Below the pieces are notes generated by a model, which saw nothing but the letters and a program-made list of their open reading frames with translations, searched no databases and was not told the origin of the DNA. From Fimbriimonas planktonicus (GTDB taxonomy: Bacteria; Armatimonadota; Fimbriimonadia; Fimbriimonadales; Fimbriimonadaceae), in contig OZ248539.1 in assembly GCA_965234685.1 (NCBI GenBank), positions 3,100,001 through 3,164,000 of the forward strand: a DNA stretch of 64,000 nucleotides, in the 5' to 3' direction. Of this stretch, positions 9,314 through 17,931 are shown piece after piece. Each line of letters starts with the position of its first letter. Position 1 is the stretch's first letter. The position numbers and the translations under genes are program-made.

Positions 9314-10069
9314 CTACCTGTCTTCGATGCCACTTCGTTCAAACAATTCGCGCAGACGGTCTTTTTCGCTCCGCTCAAACTCGCGCCGGGCTACATCCGC
9401 CAGCACGGTCTCCTGCCGAATCTTCTCCGCCTTCGAAACTTCTCGAACGTGCAGCGGAGCTATAAGCCGAACACCCGGAATCTTGTCATCGGCCACCAAA
9501 CTCGCCAAGCCAAGGTGCAAAATCGCGAGCAAGCCAAGCACCGGACTAGCCGAACCGTAACTCACCAGTACGAACAGCGCCGTCAGCCAGCCCAAAATCC
9601 GGCCGTTCAGCGGAATGAGGCCGTACAGCATGATCCGCATCGCCCGATTGCGACAAGCCCACATCACCGAAACCGCACCCAGCGGCAACATCGGCCCGTA
9701 AACCAAATCTCCCTTCTTGAGGAGCAGCATTCCGGCATAAAGGAGCGCCGCCGGAAGCACCGTCGCAATCACCCAAATCGCCGCAAACTTCGCGCTTCCG
9801 TAAGCCTGCTCCAGGCTCCGGCCAACAAACAGCATCCATGCGATCAGAAAGACCAGAAACAGAATGCTGAATGGCGAGCTAAGCCCGAAGTACACAAACG
9901 GATAGGTGAGAATGCTCCACGGCTTGCTCAGCCATGTCGGCCCAAAGGACAGAACGTCGGCCGCGCCCGTACCCACGAAAAAGAACAGGATCGACATCGC
10001 CACGATCAGCCCGCAGATCGAAAGAACGACCGGCGAGTCCTGCTTTTTCAACCATTGGATCGGGGACAT
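9314..10069 (-). CDS. Rhomboid-like membrane protein lacking the catalytic serine
   Basis: A 251-residue protein with about six transmembrane helices (20-190) and a charged cytoplasmic C-terminal tail rich in Glu/Arg. The layout resembles rhomboids and derlin-like proteins: WSILTYPFVY, then LIAWMLFVGRSLEQAYGSAKF, which matches the conserved rhomboid region around the second to third helix. Where an active rhomboid has GxSG this protein reads GPMLPLGAVSVM, so the nucleophile position is not visible and it is probably a pseudoprotease. It sits between pyrD and the NanE-NanK fusion in the same direction. Confidence 0.7.
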   Translation of the reverse strand: MSPIQWLKKQDSPVVLSICGLIVAMSILFFFVGTGAADVLSFGPTWLSKPWSILTYPFVYFGLSSPFSILFLVFLIAWMLFVGRSLEQAYGSAKFAAIWVIATVLPAALLYAGMLLLKKGDLVYGPMLPLGAVSVMWACRNRAMRIMLYGLIPLNGRILGWLTALFVLVSYGSASPVLGLLAILHLGLASLVADDKIPGVRLIAPLHVREVSKAEKIRQETVLADVARREFERSEKDRLRELFERSGIEDR

Positions 10070-10133
10070 CTACTCATGGTTATACGCTTTCAGAGGCTTG
10101 CTCGTTGTGGGTCCTGGGTGGGACTAGAAACAA

Positions 10134-11165
10134 CTAAGAAATGGACCGAAAGTCACGAATTGACTTCATTCCCAGCCGGTCCATCTCGCCAATAATCTCG
10201 GTCAGCATCGCCGGAATCAAACCCGGCCCGCCGTAAATCCAGCCCGTATAAAGCTGCACCAAATCCGCTCCAAGCCGAAATTTTTCGATCGCATCGCCAG
10301 CGGTGAATATTCCCCCAACCCCGATCAGCGACGTCGTCGGATCGCAGTTCTCGCGCAAGTGGCGCAGGATCAAATTCGACTTCGTCCGCACTGGCGCGCC
10401 GGAAAGGCCACCCGCCTGGTTTGGATCGCCCTTGAGCCCCGCGCGATCCAGCGTCGTATTCGTCGCAATCACGCCCTGCAGCTTCCGCGCGTTCACGACT
10501 TCGATCACATCGTCAACCGCCTCAAACTCCAGGTCCGGCGCGACTTTAATGAAAATCGGCTTCGTCGCGTGCACCGCCCGCATCGCATCTACAATCTCCA
10601 GCAACGGCCCCTTCTCCTGCAACGACCGCAAGCCTGGCGTGTTCGGCGACGACACGTTGATCACAAAGTAATCCCCAAGGTCCTTCAGCCGTTCAAAGCT
10701 CTTCGCGTAATCGCTTGCTGCGTCGGCCGCCTCCGTGTCCTTGTTCTTGCCTAGGTTCACCCCGAGCGGAATCTTTGGAAACGACGCTTCAATCCGCGCC
10801 GCAATCGTCTCGGCCCCGTCGTTGTTGAAACCCATCCGGTTGATGAGTGCCTTGTCTTCCGGCAAGCGAAACAGTCTTGGACGCGGATTCCCCGGCTGCG
10901 GCCGAGGCGTGATCGTCCCCAACTCGGCAAACCCAAAACCCAGCCGGTGCCACTGGTTCACCGCCACCGCATTCTTATCAAAACCTGCCGCCAACCCGAT
11001 TGGATTTGGAAATTTGATCCCCGCGACCGTGGTGACTAGCCGAGGGTCCTCCGGAACGCCAACGGATATCAGTCCCCGTTCGATTGCCCCCATCGCCCGC
11101 TCGTGCACCCATTCCGGGTCGAACCGGAAGGCAAGGGGGCGGAGCAAGCCAGAGTACAGATTCAT
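10134..11165 (-). CDS. pyrD: Dihydroorotate dehydrogenase (quinone), class 2
   Basis: A 343-residue protein of class 2 length. It has the membrane-associating N-terminal helices (LLRPLAFRFDPEWVHERAM), the FMN barrel motifs GLAAGFDKN and LGTITPRPQPGNPRPRLFR, the catalytic-base serine in NVSSPNTPGLR near residue 170, and GVGGI near 285. It oxidises dihydroorotate to orotate and passes electrons to quinone, linking pyrimidine synthesis to the respiratory chain. It appears to be the first gene of the long minus-strand run that ends after der. Confidence 0.97.
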   Translation of the reverse strand: MNLYSGLLRPLAFRFDPEWVHERAMGAIERGLISVGVPEDPRLVTTVAGIKFPNPIGLAAGFDKNAVAVNQWHRLGFGFAELGTITPRPQPGNPRPRLFRLPEDKALINRMGFNNDGAETIAARIEASFPKIPLGVNLGKNKDTEAADAASDYAKSFERLKDLGDYFVINVSSPNTPGLRSLQEKGPLLEIVDAMRAVHATKPIFIKVAPDLEFEAVDDVIEVVNARKLQGVIATNTTLDRAGLKGDPNQAGGLSGAPVRTKSNLILRHLRENCDPTTSLIGVGGIFTAGDAIEKFRLGADLVQLYTGWIYGGPGLIPAMLTEIIGEMDRLGMKSIRDFRSIS

Positions 11166-11220
11166 GAAGCTGAGTCTAAGTTAGCCGATTCCGGGCTCGC
11201 GGGTATCCTGTGATATTAAC

Positions 11221-11239
11221 GACGTCAGTCTCTGACGTC
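11221..11239. promoter_or_regulatory. Perfect inverted repeat upstream of gyrB
   Basis: GACGTCAG, a TCT loop and CTGACGTC form an 8-bp perfect inverted repeat followed by a short T-run. It lies between divergent pyrD and gyrB, 17 bases before the gyrB ATG. No plus-strand gene ends just before it, so a terminator role is unlikely. An operator or a leader hairpin for gyrB is the better guess. Confidence 0.6.
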
Positions 11240-11256
11240 TGTTTTTATTGATCCGC

Positions 11257-13353
11257 ATGTCCGACGAATCCCTAGAACCACAAGACGATCAACTCGAACA
11301 CGTCGAAGAGATCATCAGCAGCGTTGTCGAGGGCGATTATAACGCCGATCAGATCCAAGTTTTGGAGGGCCTTGAAGCCGTCCGAAAGAGACCTGGAATG
11401 TACGTTGGCGACAACGGCAAGCGCGGCCTTCACCAGCTTTTCCGCGAAGTTCTCGACAACAGCGTCGACGAAGCCCTCGCTGGGCACTGTACGCAAATCA
11501 ACGTCACCCTCCACGCCGATAACTCCATCAGCACCGAGGACAACGGCCGCGGAATTCCGGTTGACAAGCACGCCAAGATGGGCGTTTCCGCGCTCCAAGT
11601 CGTCATGACCGTTCTCCACGCCGGTGGAAAGTTCGGCGGCGATGCCTCGGGCTACAAAACCTCGGGTGGACTCCACGGCGTCGGCGTTTCCTGTACCAAC
11701 GCCCTTTCCTCTTGGATGGAAACCACGGTTTGGCGAGACGGCCAAACCTACATGCAGCGGTACGAAAAGGGCATTCCGCAGCACGATGTCAAGAACCTCG
11801 GACCCGCACCGGACGGCAAGCGCGGCACCCGCCAGCGATGGCACGCTGACCCAAGCATCCTGACGGAAATCGAGTACGACACCCACATCATCAAGACCCG
11901 AATGCGGGAATTGGCGTACCTGAACTCAAAGGTCAGTTTCGAATTCATCAATGAGCAGATTCCGGAAGAAAACGAGACCTTCTTCTTCCAACGCGGAATT
12001 CCGCAACTTGTCGAAGACCTGAACCAAGGGAAGGACACCCTCCACCCCTGCATCTTCTTCCGCCGCGCGAAGGAACTCACCGAAGTCGAGATCGCCCTTC
12101 AGTACCACGATGGCTACAACGCCACCGTGCTCGCCTTCAGCAACAACATCTTCAACCCAGACGGCGGCACCCACGTCTCGGGCTTCAGCACCGCGCTCAC
12201 CCGCGTCGTGAACAGCCACGCCCGCAAGATGAACTTCTTGAAAGAGAAGGACGCCAACCTCACGTCGGATGACATTTCCGATGGCCTCACCGCCGTCATC
12301 TCGCTCCGGTTGGCCAACCCGTCCTACAACTCGCAAGATAAGGTCAAACTCGTCACGCCAGAAGTGCAGGGCCTCACCAACAGCCTCGTTGGCGACGGAC
12401 TTACCACCTTCTTCGAAGAGAACCCATCGGTTGCCAAGCGAATCGTGGACAAGGGAATCCTTGCCCAGCGCATGCGCGAAGCCGCCCGAAAGGCCGCCGA
12501 GCAGATCCGCCGTGGTAACGCGATGGACTCCTTCGGCCTGCCCGGAAAGCTCACCGACTGTATCAGCAAAGATGCCAGCATCAGCGAGCTCTTCCTAGTA
12601 GAAGGTGACTCTGCTGGTGGCTCTGCCAAAGGCGCGCGAGACCGTCACACCCAGGCCGTCCTTCCGCTCCGAGGCAAGATTCTCAACGTGGAACGAGCTC
12701 GCCTCGACCGCGCGCTGGACAACGAGGAAATCAAGTCGCTCATCGCTGCCCTCGGCGTCGGAATCGACCTCAGCATGGGCCGAAACCAGGCCTCAAAGGT
12801 GTCCGAAGAAGACATCGAGATCGAAATCTCGACCGTAGACAACGGCAACAAGAACAAGAAGAAACAAGACGATATCCACTTCGATATCACGAAGTTGCGC
12901 TATCACAAGGTCATCATCATGACCGACGCCGACGTTGACGGCGAGCACATTCGAACCTTGCTCCTCACCTTCTTCTACCGGTACATGAAGCCGCTGGTCC
13001 AGGCCGGCAACATCTACCTCGCCCAGCCGCCCCTCTTCGTTATCAAGGTCGGAAACAACGAACGGCACTACGCCATGTCGGAAACCGAGCGCGATGAGAT
13101 CATCAAGGGCCTCAAGAAGAAGAACTTCTCCGTCACCCGATTTAAGGGTCTCGGCGAAATGAACGCCGACGAACTCGGCAGCACGACCATGGATCCGACC
13201 GTGCGAAAGCTCGTGAAAATCCAGCTCGACCCCGAGTTCGAAATCGAAGTGGAACAGATGTTCAGTCGTCTGATGGGTGAGAAAGTCGAACCGCGCCGAG
13301 AGTTCATCGAAGCGCACGCAAAGCAAGCCCACAACGTCGACTGGCATTACTGA
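11257..13353 (+). CDS. gyrB: DNA gyrase subunit B
   Basis: A type IIA topoisomerase B subunit of 698 residues from the ATG at 11257 (a TTG at 11248 would add three). It has the GHKL ATPase (LEGLEAVRKRPGMYVG, LDNSVDEALAG, EDNGRGIPV, GGLHGVGVSCTNALS), a transducer domain, and the Toprim domain with EGDSAGGSAK near 445 and TDADVDGEHIRTLL near 550. The C-terminus (RFKGLGEMN) is normal. ParE is the alternative; length and motifs fit GyrB better. The gyrA gene is not nearby. It is translationally coupled to the next gene by a one-base overlap. Confidence 0.95.
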   Translation: MSDESLEPQDDQLEHVEEIISSVVEGDYNADQIQVLEGLEAVRKRPGMYVGDNGKRGLHQLFREVLDNSVDEALAGHCTQINVTLHADNSISTEDNGRGIPVDKHAKMGVSALQVVMTVLHAGGKFGGDASGYKTSGGLHGVGVSCTNALSSWMETTVWRDGQTYMQRYEKGIPQHDVKNLGPAPDGKRGTRQRWHADPSILTEIEYDTHIIKTRMRELAYLNSKVSFEFINEQIPEENETFFFQRGIPQLVEDLNQGKDTLHPCIFFRRAKELTEVEIALQYHDGYNATVLAFSNNIFNPDGGTHVSGFSTALTRVVNSHARKMNFLKEKDANLTSDDISDGLTAVISLRLANPSYNSQDKVKLVTPEVQGLTNSLVGDGLTTFFEENPSVAKRIVDKGILAQRMREAARKAAEQIRRGNAMDSFGLPGKLTDCISKDASISELFLVEGDSAGGSAKGARDRHTQAVLPLRGKILNVERARLDRALDNEEIKSLIAALGVGIDLSMGRNQASKVSEEDIEIEISTVDNGNKNKKKQDDIHFDITKLRYHKVIIMTDADVDGEHIRTLLLTFFYRYMKPLVQAGNIYLAQPPLFVIKVGNNERHYAMSETERDEIIKGLKKKNFSVTRFKGLGEMNADELGSTTMDPTVRKLVKIQLDPEFEIEVEQMFSRLMGEKVEPRREFIEAHAKQAHNVDWHY

Positions 13354-13862
13354 TGATCCTCGCCGCCCTCTTCACCCTCGCATCGGCTCGAACCTACCGG
13401 CTCGAGCCGATCGTCGTTAAGGCCCTCCCGCCCTTCTCTGAACTCAAGAAGGCCGAAGCCTCCGAACTTCTTGACCGGGAAGTGCAGTACATCCTTCGCG
13501 CTTCGCTGGAGTTAGACGCGAGGATCGTGGTCGCTCCGGGCGAGTCTGCGGAACGCACGGTGAAAATCGAGCTACGAAAGGTCAGCCAGAAAAACCGCTC
13601 TCGCACCGAACTGCTGAACAATCCCAACGGCGGCGCGAGCGTCACCGAAGTTACGGTTGGCCTAAGTCTCAACGACAGCCCGTTCCAAGAGCTCAAAGGC
13701 ACCGCCAAAGGCGCCTACTTCGGCACCACCAACCGCCGAACCATGGTCGGCAGCCCCGACGCTGAAGCGCTAGAGATCCGCACCACCAACCGAGAACGCG
13801 CCCGAGCCGTTGGCCGAGCGATCTGGGATGCGGTGAAGCTGTATGTCTTGCGCGAAGATTAG
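13353..13862 (+). CDS. Hypothetical secreted protein coupled to gyrB
   Basis: A 169-residue protein with a short hydrophobic N-terminus (MILAALFTLASART) that could be a signal peptide. No lipobox and no cysteine. The rest alternates predicted strands and helices, with KIELRKVSQKN and VTEVTVGLSLNDSPFQELKG, resembling periplasmic lipoprotein-like families (for example LptE or DUF4136-like), but I cannot assign it. It begins on the last base of the gyrB stop codon, so it shares the gyrB transcript. No terminator is visible after it. Confidence 0.7.
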   Translation: MILAALFTLASARTYRLEPIVVKALPPFSELKKAEASELLDREVQYILRASLELDARIVVAPGESAERTVKIELRKVSQKNRSRTELLNNPNGGASVTEVTVGLSLNDSPFQELKGTAKGAYFGTTNRRTMVGSPDAEALEIRTTNRERARAVGRAIWDAVKLYVLRED

Positions 13863-13890
13863 AGTTCGCGCATTAAATGACCGTTCAAAT

Positions 13891-14319
13891 CTAACGAAAT
13901 CGAAGATTCCAGAACAGCCTTTTATCCAGATGCTCATGCGGCCGCCCTGCCGCGGTCATGGGCGTTTCAATTTGTAGGGTCACTCGAAGTTCATCGAATT
14001 GCTTTACGGACAGCACCTTGCTTTTTCCCTTGTGGGAGACGACACCATAGCGATCTACGAGAAACTCTTCTTTGCCGAAGGCTGCGCGAAACCGAACTTC
14101 TCCTGCGTCAAAGTCGCCGGGAATCGAGGCGCTGGTCAGCAAACGATGGATATCTGTGCTGCTTGCCTCAAACAGACACTGGATATTCTTGTACTTTCGA
14201 ATGATCTCCGGCGTGATCGGCCACAGTGTGTCCGCCGTCCAAGGCACAAACTGGACTGCTGTGAGCTTCGGAGACATCAAATTAACTGTCAGAGCTAAGA
14301 TCGCAGAAGCACTACGCAT
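13891..14319 (-). CDS. Hypothetical secreted protein
   Basis: A 142-residue protein with an N-terminal hydrophobic signal-like stretch (SASAILALTVNLMS) and a mixed alpha/beta body containing RFRAAFGKEEFLVDRYGVVSHKG. No family recognised. It is the downstream gene of a pair with the 103-residue protein 40 bases upstream. The base composition of this 13.9-15.0 kb stretch is more AT-rich than the neighbouring core genes, consistent with an accessory segment. Confidence 0.6.
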   Translation of the reverse strand: MRSASAILALTVNLMSPKLTAVQFVPWTADTLWPITPEIIRKYKNIQCLFEASSTDIHRLLTSASIPGDFDAGEVRFRAAFGKEEFLVDRYGVVSHKGKSKVLSVKQFDELRVTLQIETPMTAAGRPHEHLDKRLFWNLRFR

Positions 14320-14359
14320 GATTTACTCAATTCTGGGAAGGGCCACGAGAATGATCGTT

Positions 14360-14671
14360 TTACGGGTATCCAGCCACCTTCATGGTGCCTTCCGAATAGA
14401 TAACTTGGTCTGAGACAGATATGCGCAAAGCTCGAATTTGGAGCCATGGCCAAACCCGAACGGTTACGACGAAAGGTACACCGTCAATTTCGAATTCGAA
14501 CCTTGGAGCGAACCAATAGAAGCTTTCCACCTTTACTAGCGGTTCTCCGTCCTTCAGGATCGACTCAAACCCAATGCCCATTCCGTCGTAGGCAAGTCGA
14601 AATAGACGTTGACCATCGCTGACTTCCCATTCGCGGAATAGGAACGATTTTTTGATAAGCTTTGCCTGCAT
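14360..14671 (-). CDS. Hypothetical small protein
   Basis: A 103-residue soluble protein made largely of predicted beta strands (LFRLAYDGMGIGFESILKDG, then FEFEIDGVPFVVTVRVWPW). It has no signal peptide. No family recognised. The pattern of alternating hydrophobic residues and aromatic content indicates a folded protein rather than a chance frame. It runs in the same direction as the next gene, with which it may be co-transcribed. Confidence 0.6.
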   Translation of the reverse strand: MQAKLIKKSFLFREWEVSDGQRLFRLAYDGMGIGFESILKDGEPLVKVESFYWFAPRFEFEIDGVPFVVTVRVWPWLQIRALRISVSDQVIYSEGTMKVAGYP

Positions 14672-14702
14672 ATTCGTCTCCCAGCAAAAACACCAAGCTA
14701 CG

Positions 14703-15053
14703 TCAATCTGTTAGACCATTGTTTCGGGGAGCCGCAAAATGACGTTGAAATGCCTTCGAACGGATAGTCTCGCCGATCTTCGAGTATGGTTTCGAGATCC
14801 GGCTACATGCAACACTCTGGCTTCGGTGATAAGATAACGTTTTTGTTAGCGATTGCAATACTGAAAATGTACGACGAGCACTCCTGGCTAGACCCGGTTT
14901 CTTGACCACCCGAATTGCCCACCGATCACCATCAAATTGTAAGACAAAGTCGGCAAATTTCCAAACGTCGTTCGAATGCGTCACCTGTACACAAGCTGCT
15001 GCGTTACCCGCTTCGAGATCAGTCCCACGCCAACCCTCCGGTAGGATTCCCAA
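14703..15053 (-). pseudogene. Possible remnant or TTG-start hypothetical gene
   Basis: This minus-strand frame has a protein-like composition in its first half: TTG start at 15053, then GILPEGWRGTDLEAGN, ACVQVTHSNDVWKFADFVLQ, FDGDRWAIRVVKKPG. The C-terminal third is low in hydrophobic pattern and looks less natural. There is no convincing ribosome site, and the start lies only four bases from the start of the divergent secreted-protein gene. It may be a decayed gene, a small real gene, or chance. Apart from this I see nothing in the 14672-15056 gap. Confidence 0.33.
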
Positions 15054-15056
15054 AAC

Positions 15057-15992
15057 ATGTTGTCCATCGCCATCGTCGCAATGATCGGCGCTCAGATTCC
15101 GGCGCAGTTGGGGAAACCCTATCTGATCGGAATCGTCGGCCGCACCAAAGGTGAAAAGCAGGTTCTCGAACTCGGGAACAGCCGCGTTGTCACGATCAAA
15201 TCCGCTCGCACCGCCATCGCCTTTGGAACCAAAAAGGAAACGATCGTCGCCGGCGAAGGGAAGAAGCTGGTGATCTTTGAAGCCAACATTCGAAATCCAG
15301 AGAAGAAGCCGATTTCCGTTACCGAGAGCCAGACTTTTGGACTTCGGGTCTACGACACCAAGTTCACTGCGAACGATGTTCAGTATCGTGGCGCGGCGAC
15401 TAAGGACCTGCCGATTCTGGACAAGTCGCTCAAGTCCGGCGAGAGCATCGATATCGTGGCCATCTACGAATTCCCCGCCAAAACGCCAATCCTGCGCGTC
15501 GGCATCTACTATCACACCTACATCGCTAGCCAGGCGCCAAAGTTCGACCTGACCTCCCAGCTAGTCCCGCCGACCTCGATCTTCGCCGAGTCGAACATGA
15601 GCTACTTACCCAGCGCCCAGGCTCAGGTCGGAAAGAGTTTCGACTTCGACGATCTCTGGTTTAAGGTCCTCGGACAAACCACCATCGAAGGCGGCGGACT
15701 CGCGGTGCGAGTCGAAATCTCGAACCCGATGGCTCGCCCGGGAAGGTGGGGTTGGCAATACGCAACCGCAACGCTGCTATCCGGCACCGCTGCAACCACC
15801 AGCTACCCCGAGTTCTACATTGCTCCGGAGTCTAAAGAGTGGGCCAACGAAATCCGCCCCGGCTCGACGGTAACCGGCGAATACCGCTTCTACCCCGCCG
15901 CCGGCTTCTCGGCAAAGCAGTTCCGCCTTCAGATGAACGGAACAAAACGAACGGTGACGATTGGACTAAGCCCAGGCGGAACAACGAACTAA
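15057..15992 (+). CDS. Hypothetical secreted beta-sandwich protein (DUF4352-like)
   Basis: A 311-residue protein with a short hydrophobic N-terminus and two Ig-like beta domains. Residues 30-170 contain GKKLVIFEANIRNPEKKPIS and SGESIDIVAIYEFPAK, which resemble DUF4352-type domains (antigen MPT63-like fold). Residues 190-305 hold a second similar domain (GGGLAVRVEISNPMARPG, PGSTVTGEYRFYPAAG). No catalytic motif seen. It is probably exported. It stands alone: a divergent remnant upstream and convergent small genes downstream. Confidence 0.72.
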   Translation: MLSIAIVAMIGAQIPAQLGKPYLIGIVGRTKGEKQVLELGNSRVVTIKSARTAIAFGTKKETIVAGEGKKLVIFEANIRNPEKKPISVTESQTFGLRVYDTKFTANDVQYRGAATKDLPILDKSLKSGESIDIVAIYEFPAKTPILRVGIYYHTYIASQAPKFDLTSQLVPPTSIFAESNMSYLPSAQAQVGKSFDFDDLWFKVLGQTTIEGGGLAVRVEISNPMARPGRWGWQYATATLLSGTAATTSYPEFYIAPESKEWANEIRPGSTVTGEYRFYPAAGFSAKQFRLQMNGTKRTVTIGLSPGGTTN

Positions 15993-15998
15993 CGCCGC

Positions 15999-16139
15999 TT
16001 AAGGCTTGACCTGAATGCTGTTTTCGATCCGCTGAAATCGCTCGTGCAACTGGAGACTCTTGATGATAAATAGAGGCAGCGCAATCGTGACCAAGATGAC
16101 AAGGCAGATGATATTGAGAATGTTGAAGTTGAGTTTCAT
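15999..16139 (-). CDS. Tiny membrane protein, third of three
   Basis: A 46-residue protein: MKLNFNILNIICLVILVTIALPLFII gives one transmembrane helix (shown here as two runs: NILNIICLVILVTIALPLFI), followed by a charged helix KSLQLHERFQRIENS. It starts in a four-base ATGA overlap with the gene before it, which argues for real translation. Function unknown. Confidence 0.55.
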   Translation of the reverse strand: MKLNFNILNIICLVILVTIALPLFIIKSLQLHERFQRIENSIQVKP

Positions 16140-16318
16140 CGGGGCTTCTGAGTTGCGATGAACTCCTGCATTTGTCCAACCCGGCTCTGCATGACGGGAT
16201 AAACGACCAGTAGCCACCCAAAAATGGCGACGATGCAAATCAGTAGGAGACCGAAAATGACCTTTTGGTATGTGATCCTTTCGCTAGTTGAATCTTCCCC
16301 AGAGTGCTTGGAATTCAC
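16136..16318 (-). CDS. Tiny membrane protein, second of three
   Basis: A 60-residue protein from a GTG at 16318 (an ATG at 16357 would give 73). One transmembrane helix (VIFGLLLICIVAIFGWLLVV) and a C-terminal charged helix ending QEFIATQKPR. It overlaps the preceding gene by 35 bases and the following gene by four. The arrangement helix-then-amphipathic-tail repeats in its neighbour. No family recognised. Confidence 0.55.
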   Translation of the reverse strand: MNSKHSGEDSTSERITYQKVIFGLLLICIVAIFGWLLVVYPVMQSRVGQMQEFIATQKPR

Positions 16319-16469
16319 TTTGATTCCGCCCGGATCTGCAAGTCCGTGACCGCGCATCCAGTCGCATGAAACGCGTTCGGAAAGCCAAGTGCACCGCGAT
16401 AAAGATGCCTAGAAGCAGGATGAGAGCTAGCACTGCGCTTTGAAGTTTTAGTCGTTCACTTCGCTGCAA
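16284..16469 (-). CDS. Tiny membrane protein, first of three
   Basis: A 61-residue protein with TTG start at 16469, preceded by GAGGTG. It has one transmembrane helix (LQSAVLALILLLGIFIAVHL) and an Arg-rich tail. The start lies inside the end of the nucleotidyltransferase gene (14-base overlap), so the four genes look like one translationally coupled cassette. Function unknown. Confidence 0.5.
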   Translation of the reverse strand: MQRSERLKLQSAVLALILLLGIFIAVHLAFRTRFMRLDARSRTCRSGRNQSEFQALWGRFN

Positions 16470-16767
16470 AAACGTTCACCTCTTGTTCCTCCAAGCTTGC
16501 CTTGAAGACAGGATTCCTAACGCCCTGTCGTTCGACGAAGTCAACCATCCGACCGTATAAATCTTCCAACTCGAACATAAACCCGAAGTACTGCTTCGAA
16601 GCGGTAAGTTCTCTCACCGGCTCAAAGTCCACAACGAGGTCAACGTCGCTCCGTTCGCCAAAATCGTCTCGGACCACTGAGCCAAATGCCGAAAGCCGTA
16701 CCACGCCGTACTTCCGGCAAAGTTCTGAGAGCTTCGGCAATTGGAGCCTCTCGCTGACGACGTCCAC
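16456..16767 (-). CDS. MNT-type minimal nucleotidyltransferase
   Basis: A 103-residue protein with GTG start. It carries the DNA polymerase beta-like nucleotidyltransferase motif GSVVRDDFGERSDVDLVVDF (residues 30-49; the two Asp of SDVDL are the metal ligands) and a third acidic position near 76. Such MNT proteins usually act as antitoxins that AMPylate a HEPN-domain toxin encoded next door. Here no HEPN gene is adjacent; the coupled genes are three tiny membrane proteins. So either the toxin has been lost or the partner is different. Confidence 0.85.
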   Translation of the reverse strand: MDVVSERLQLPKLSELCRKYGVVRLSAFGSVVRDDFGERSDVDLVVDFEPVRELTASKQYFGFMFELEDLYGRMVDFVERQGVRNPVFKASLEEQEVNVFAAK

Positions 16768-16889
16768 CGGTCTAGTCTACGACGGAACAACTGTGATCTG
16801 AAACTTTTGAGGTTAGGAATTCAGTTTGTGCTCTGATAGCCAGCATATGCACGAAGAAGTTTCGTCGTCCGAGTGCACCGACTCCGCCT

Positions 16890-17882
16890 TCACGGCTTCT
16901 GCTTCTTTTCCAACCGCTTTGCTCGCTCAACCGCCTGGGTGAAGTCTCGTTCGACCTGACTCTCGCGGTTCGATTCCAACTCCCGCCACTTCGTGAATTC
17001 AAGCTCGGCTTTCGCGTCGGCCTGATCCCGGGAAACGGTGCCGGCGTGGCTGAGAATCTCTCGATCAGCGATCCGCAGGAAGTCATCCAACTTGTTGATC
17101 CAAGCCGCCATCGTCATCGATCTGCGATTAAGAGCTTGGAGCTCTGCGAAATCGAGGTACAGCGAGACGATGAGGTTTAGTGCGTTCAACTCTTCTGGAT
17201 CGAGGTAGTTCTTTGCGACCTTCGCGTCCTTCGCCAGTGGTCGGCTGCCCGGGAAGTTGGTCAACCCCGCGAGCGGCTTCGTGTGATCAGCTCGGGCTTC
17301 GATGACTTCCGCCGCCGTATGCCCGTGCGCCGCCCAGTGCATCTTGTTTTGCACCGTCGCGAAGAAGAGTTTGGACGTCTCGGCGTTGGCGTCGTAATCT
17401 TCGCTCGTGGCATAGATATCGAGCACCTTACGCCAAAACACTTTCTCGGACGACCGGATGTCTCGGATTCGCTGGAGAAGTTCTTCGAAGTGACGATCGG
17501 TCCCGTTTTCTTTAAACCGCTGGTCGTTTAGAACGAACCCTTTCACGAGGAACTCGCGTAGTCGCTGAGTGGCCCAGCGTCGGAACTGAGTGCCGCGTTG
17601 ACTTTTCACGCGGTAGCCAACGCTGATGATGACGTCGAGGTTAAAGTGCTCGACTTGGTAAGTCTTGCCATCGGTCGCAGTTGTTGCAAAATTTGCAACA
17701 ACTGATGCCGCCTCAAGCTCGCGCTCCTCAAAAACGTTCTTAATGTGTCGGGAGACGACCGACTTATCGCGCTGGAACAGATCTGCAATCTGGTTCAGGG
17801 ACAGCCAAACGGTGTCCTCGCCTAACTGCACTTCCAGGCGCGTTTGCCCATCGTCGGTTTGGTAGATCAAAATCTCGCTCAT
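16890..17882 (-). CDS. RhuM-family protein
   Basis: A 330-residue protein of the RhuM family. The start is an ATG at 17882 with an excellent GGAGGA site. It shows an N-terminal Bro/KilA-like DNA-binding region (EDTVWLSLNQIADLFQRDKS, SRHIKNVF), then FNLDVIISVGYRVKSQRGTQFRRWA, the family signature, and a helical C-terminal half ending in a Lys/Glu-rich coil. RhuM proteins were named for a Salmonella virulence island and are commonly found in accessory islands, often near restriction or Fic genes; their biochemical function is not settled. It lies 49 bases after the Fic gene, in the same direction. Confidence 0.88.
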   Translation of the reverse strand: MSEILIYQTDDGQTRLEVQLGEDTVWLSLNQIADLFQRDKSVVSRHIKNVFEERELEAASVVANFATTATDGKTYQVEHFNLDVIISVGYRVKSQRGTQFRRWATQRLREFLVKGFVLNDQRFKENGTDRHFEELLQRIRDIRSSEKVFWRKVLDIYATSEDYDANAETSKLFFATVQNKMHWAAHGHTAAEVIEARADHTKPLAGLTNFPGSRPLAKDAKVAKNYLDPEELNALNLIVSLYLDFAELQALNRRSMTMAAWINKLDDFLRIADREILSHAGTVSRDQADAKAELEFTKWRELESNRESQVERDFTQAVERAKRLEKKQKP

Positions 17883-17931
17883 CGCCGTTCCTCCAAAAAC
17901 TGAGCTAGATTGCTTTCGCTGAGCAACCGCT

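Noticed and set aside
11221..11239. Terminator at the dyad before gyrB
   Set aside because: No gene ends before it in the direction of the T-run.
15060..15515. Extension of the minus-strand frame at 14.7-15.5 kb upstream of 15053
   Set aside because: Lies antisense within the secreted-protein gene; composition is shadow-like there. Only the part outside was kept as a possible remnant.
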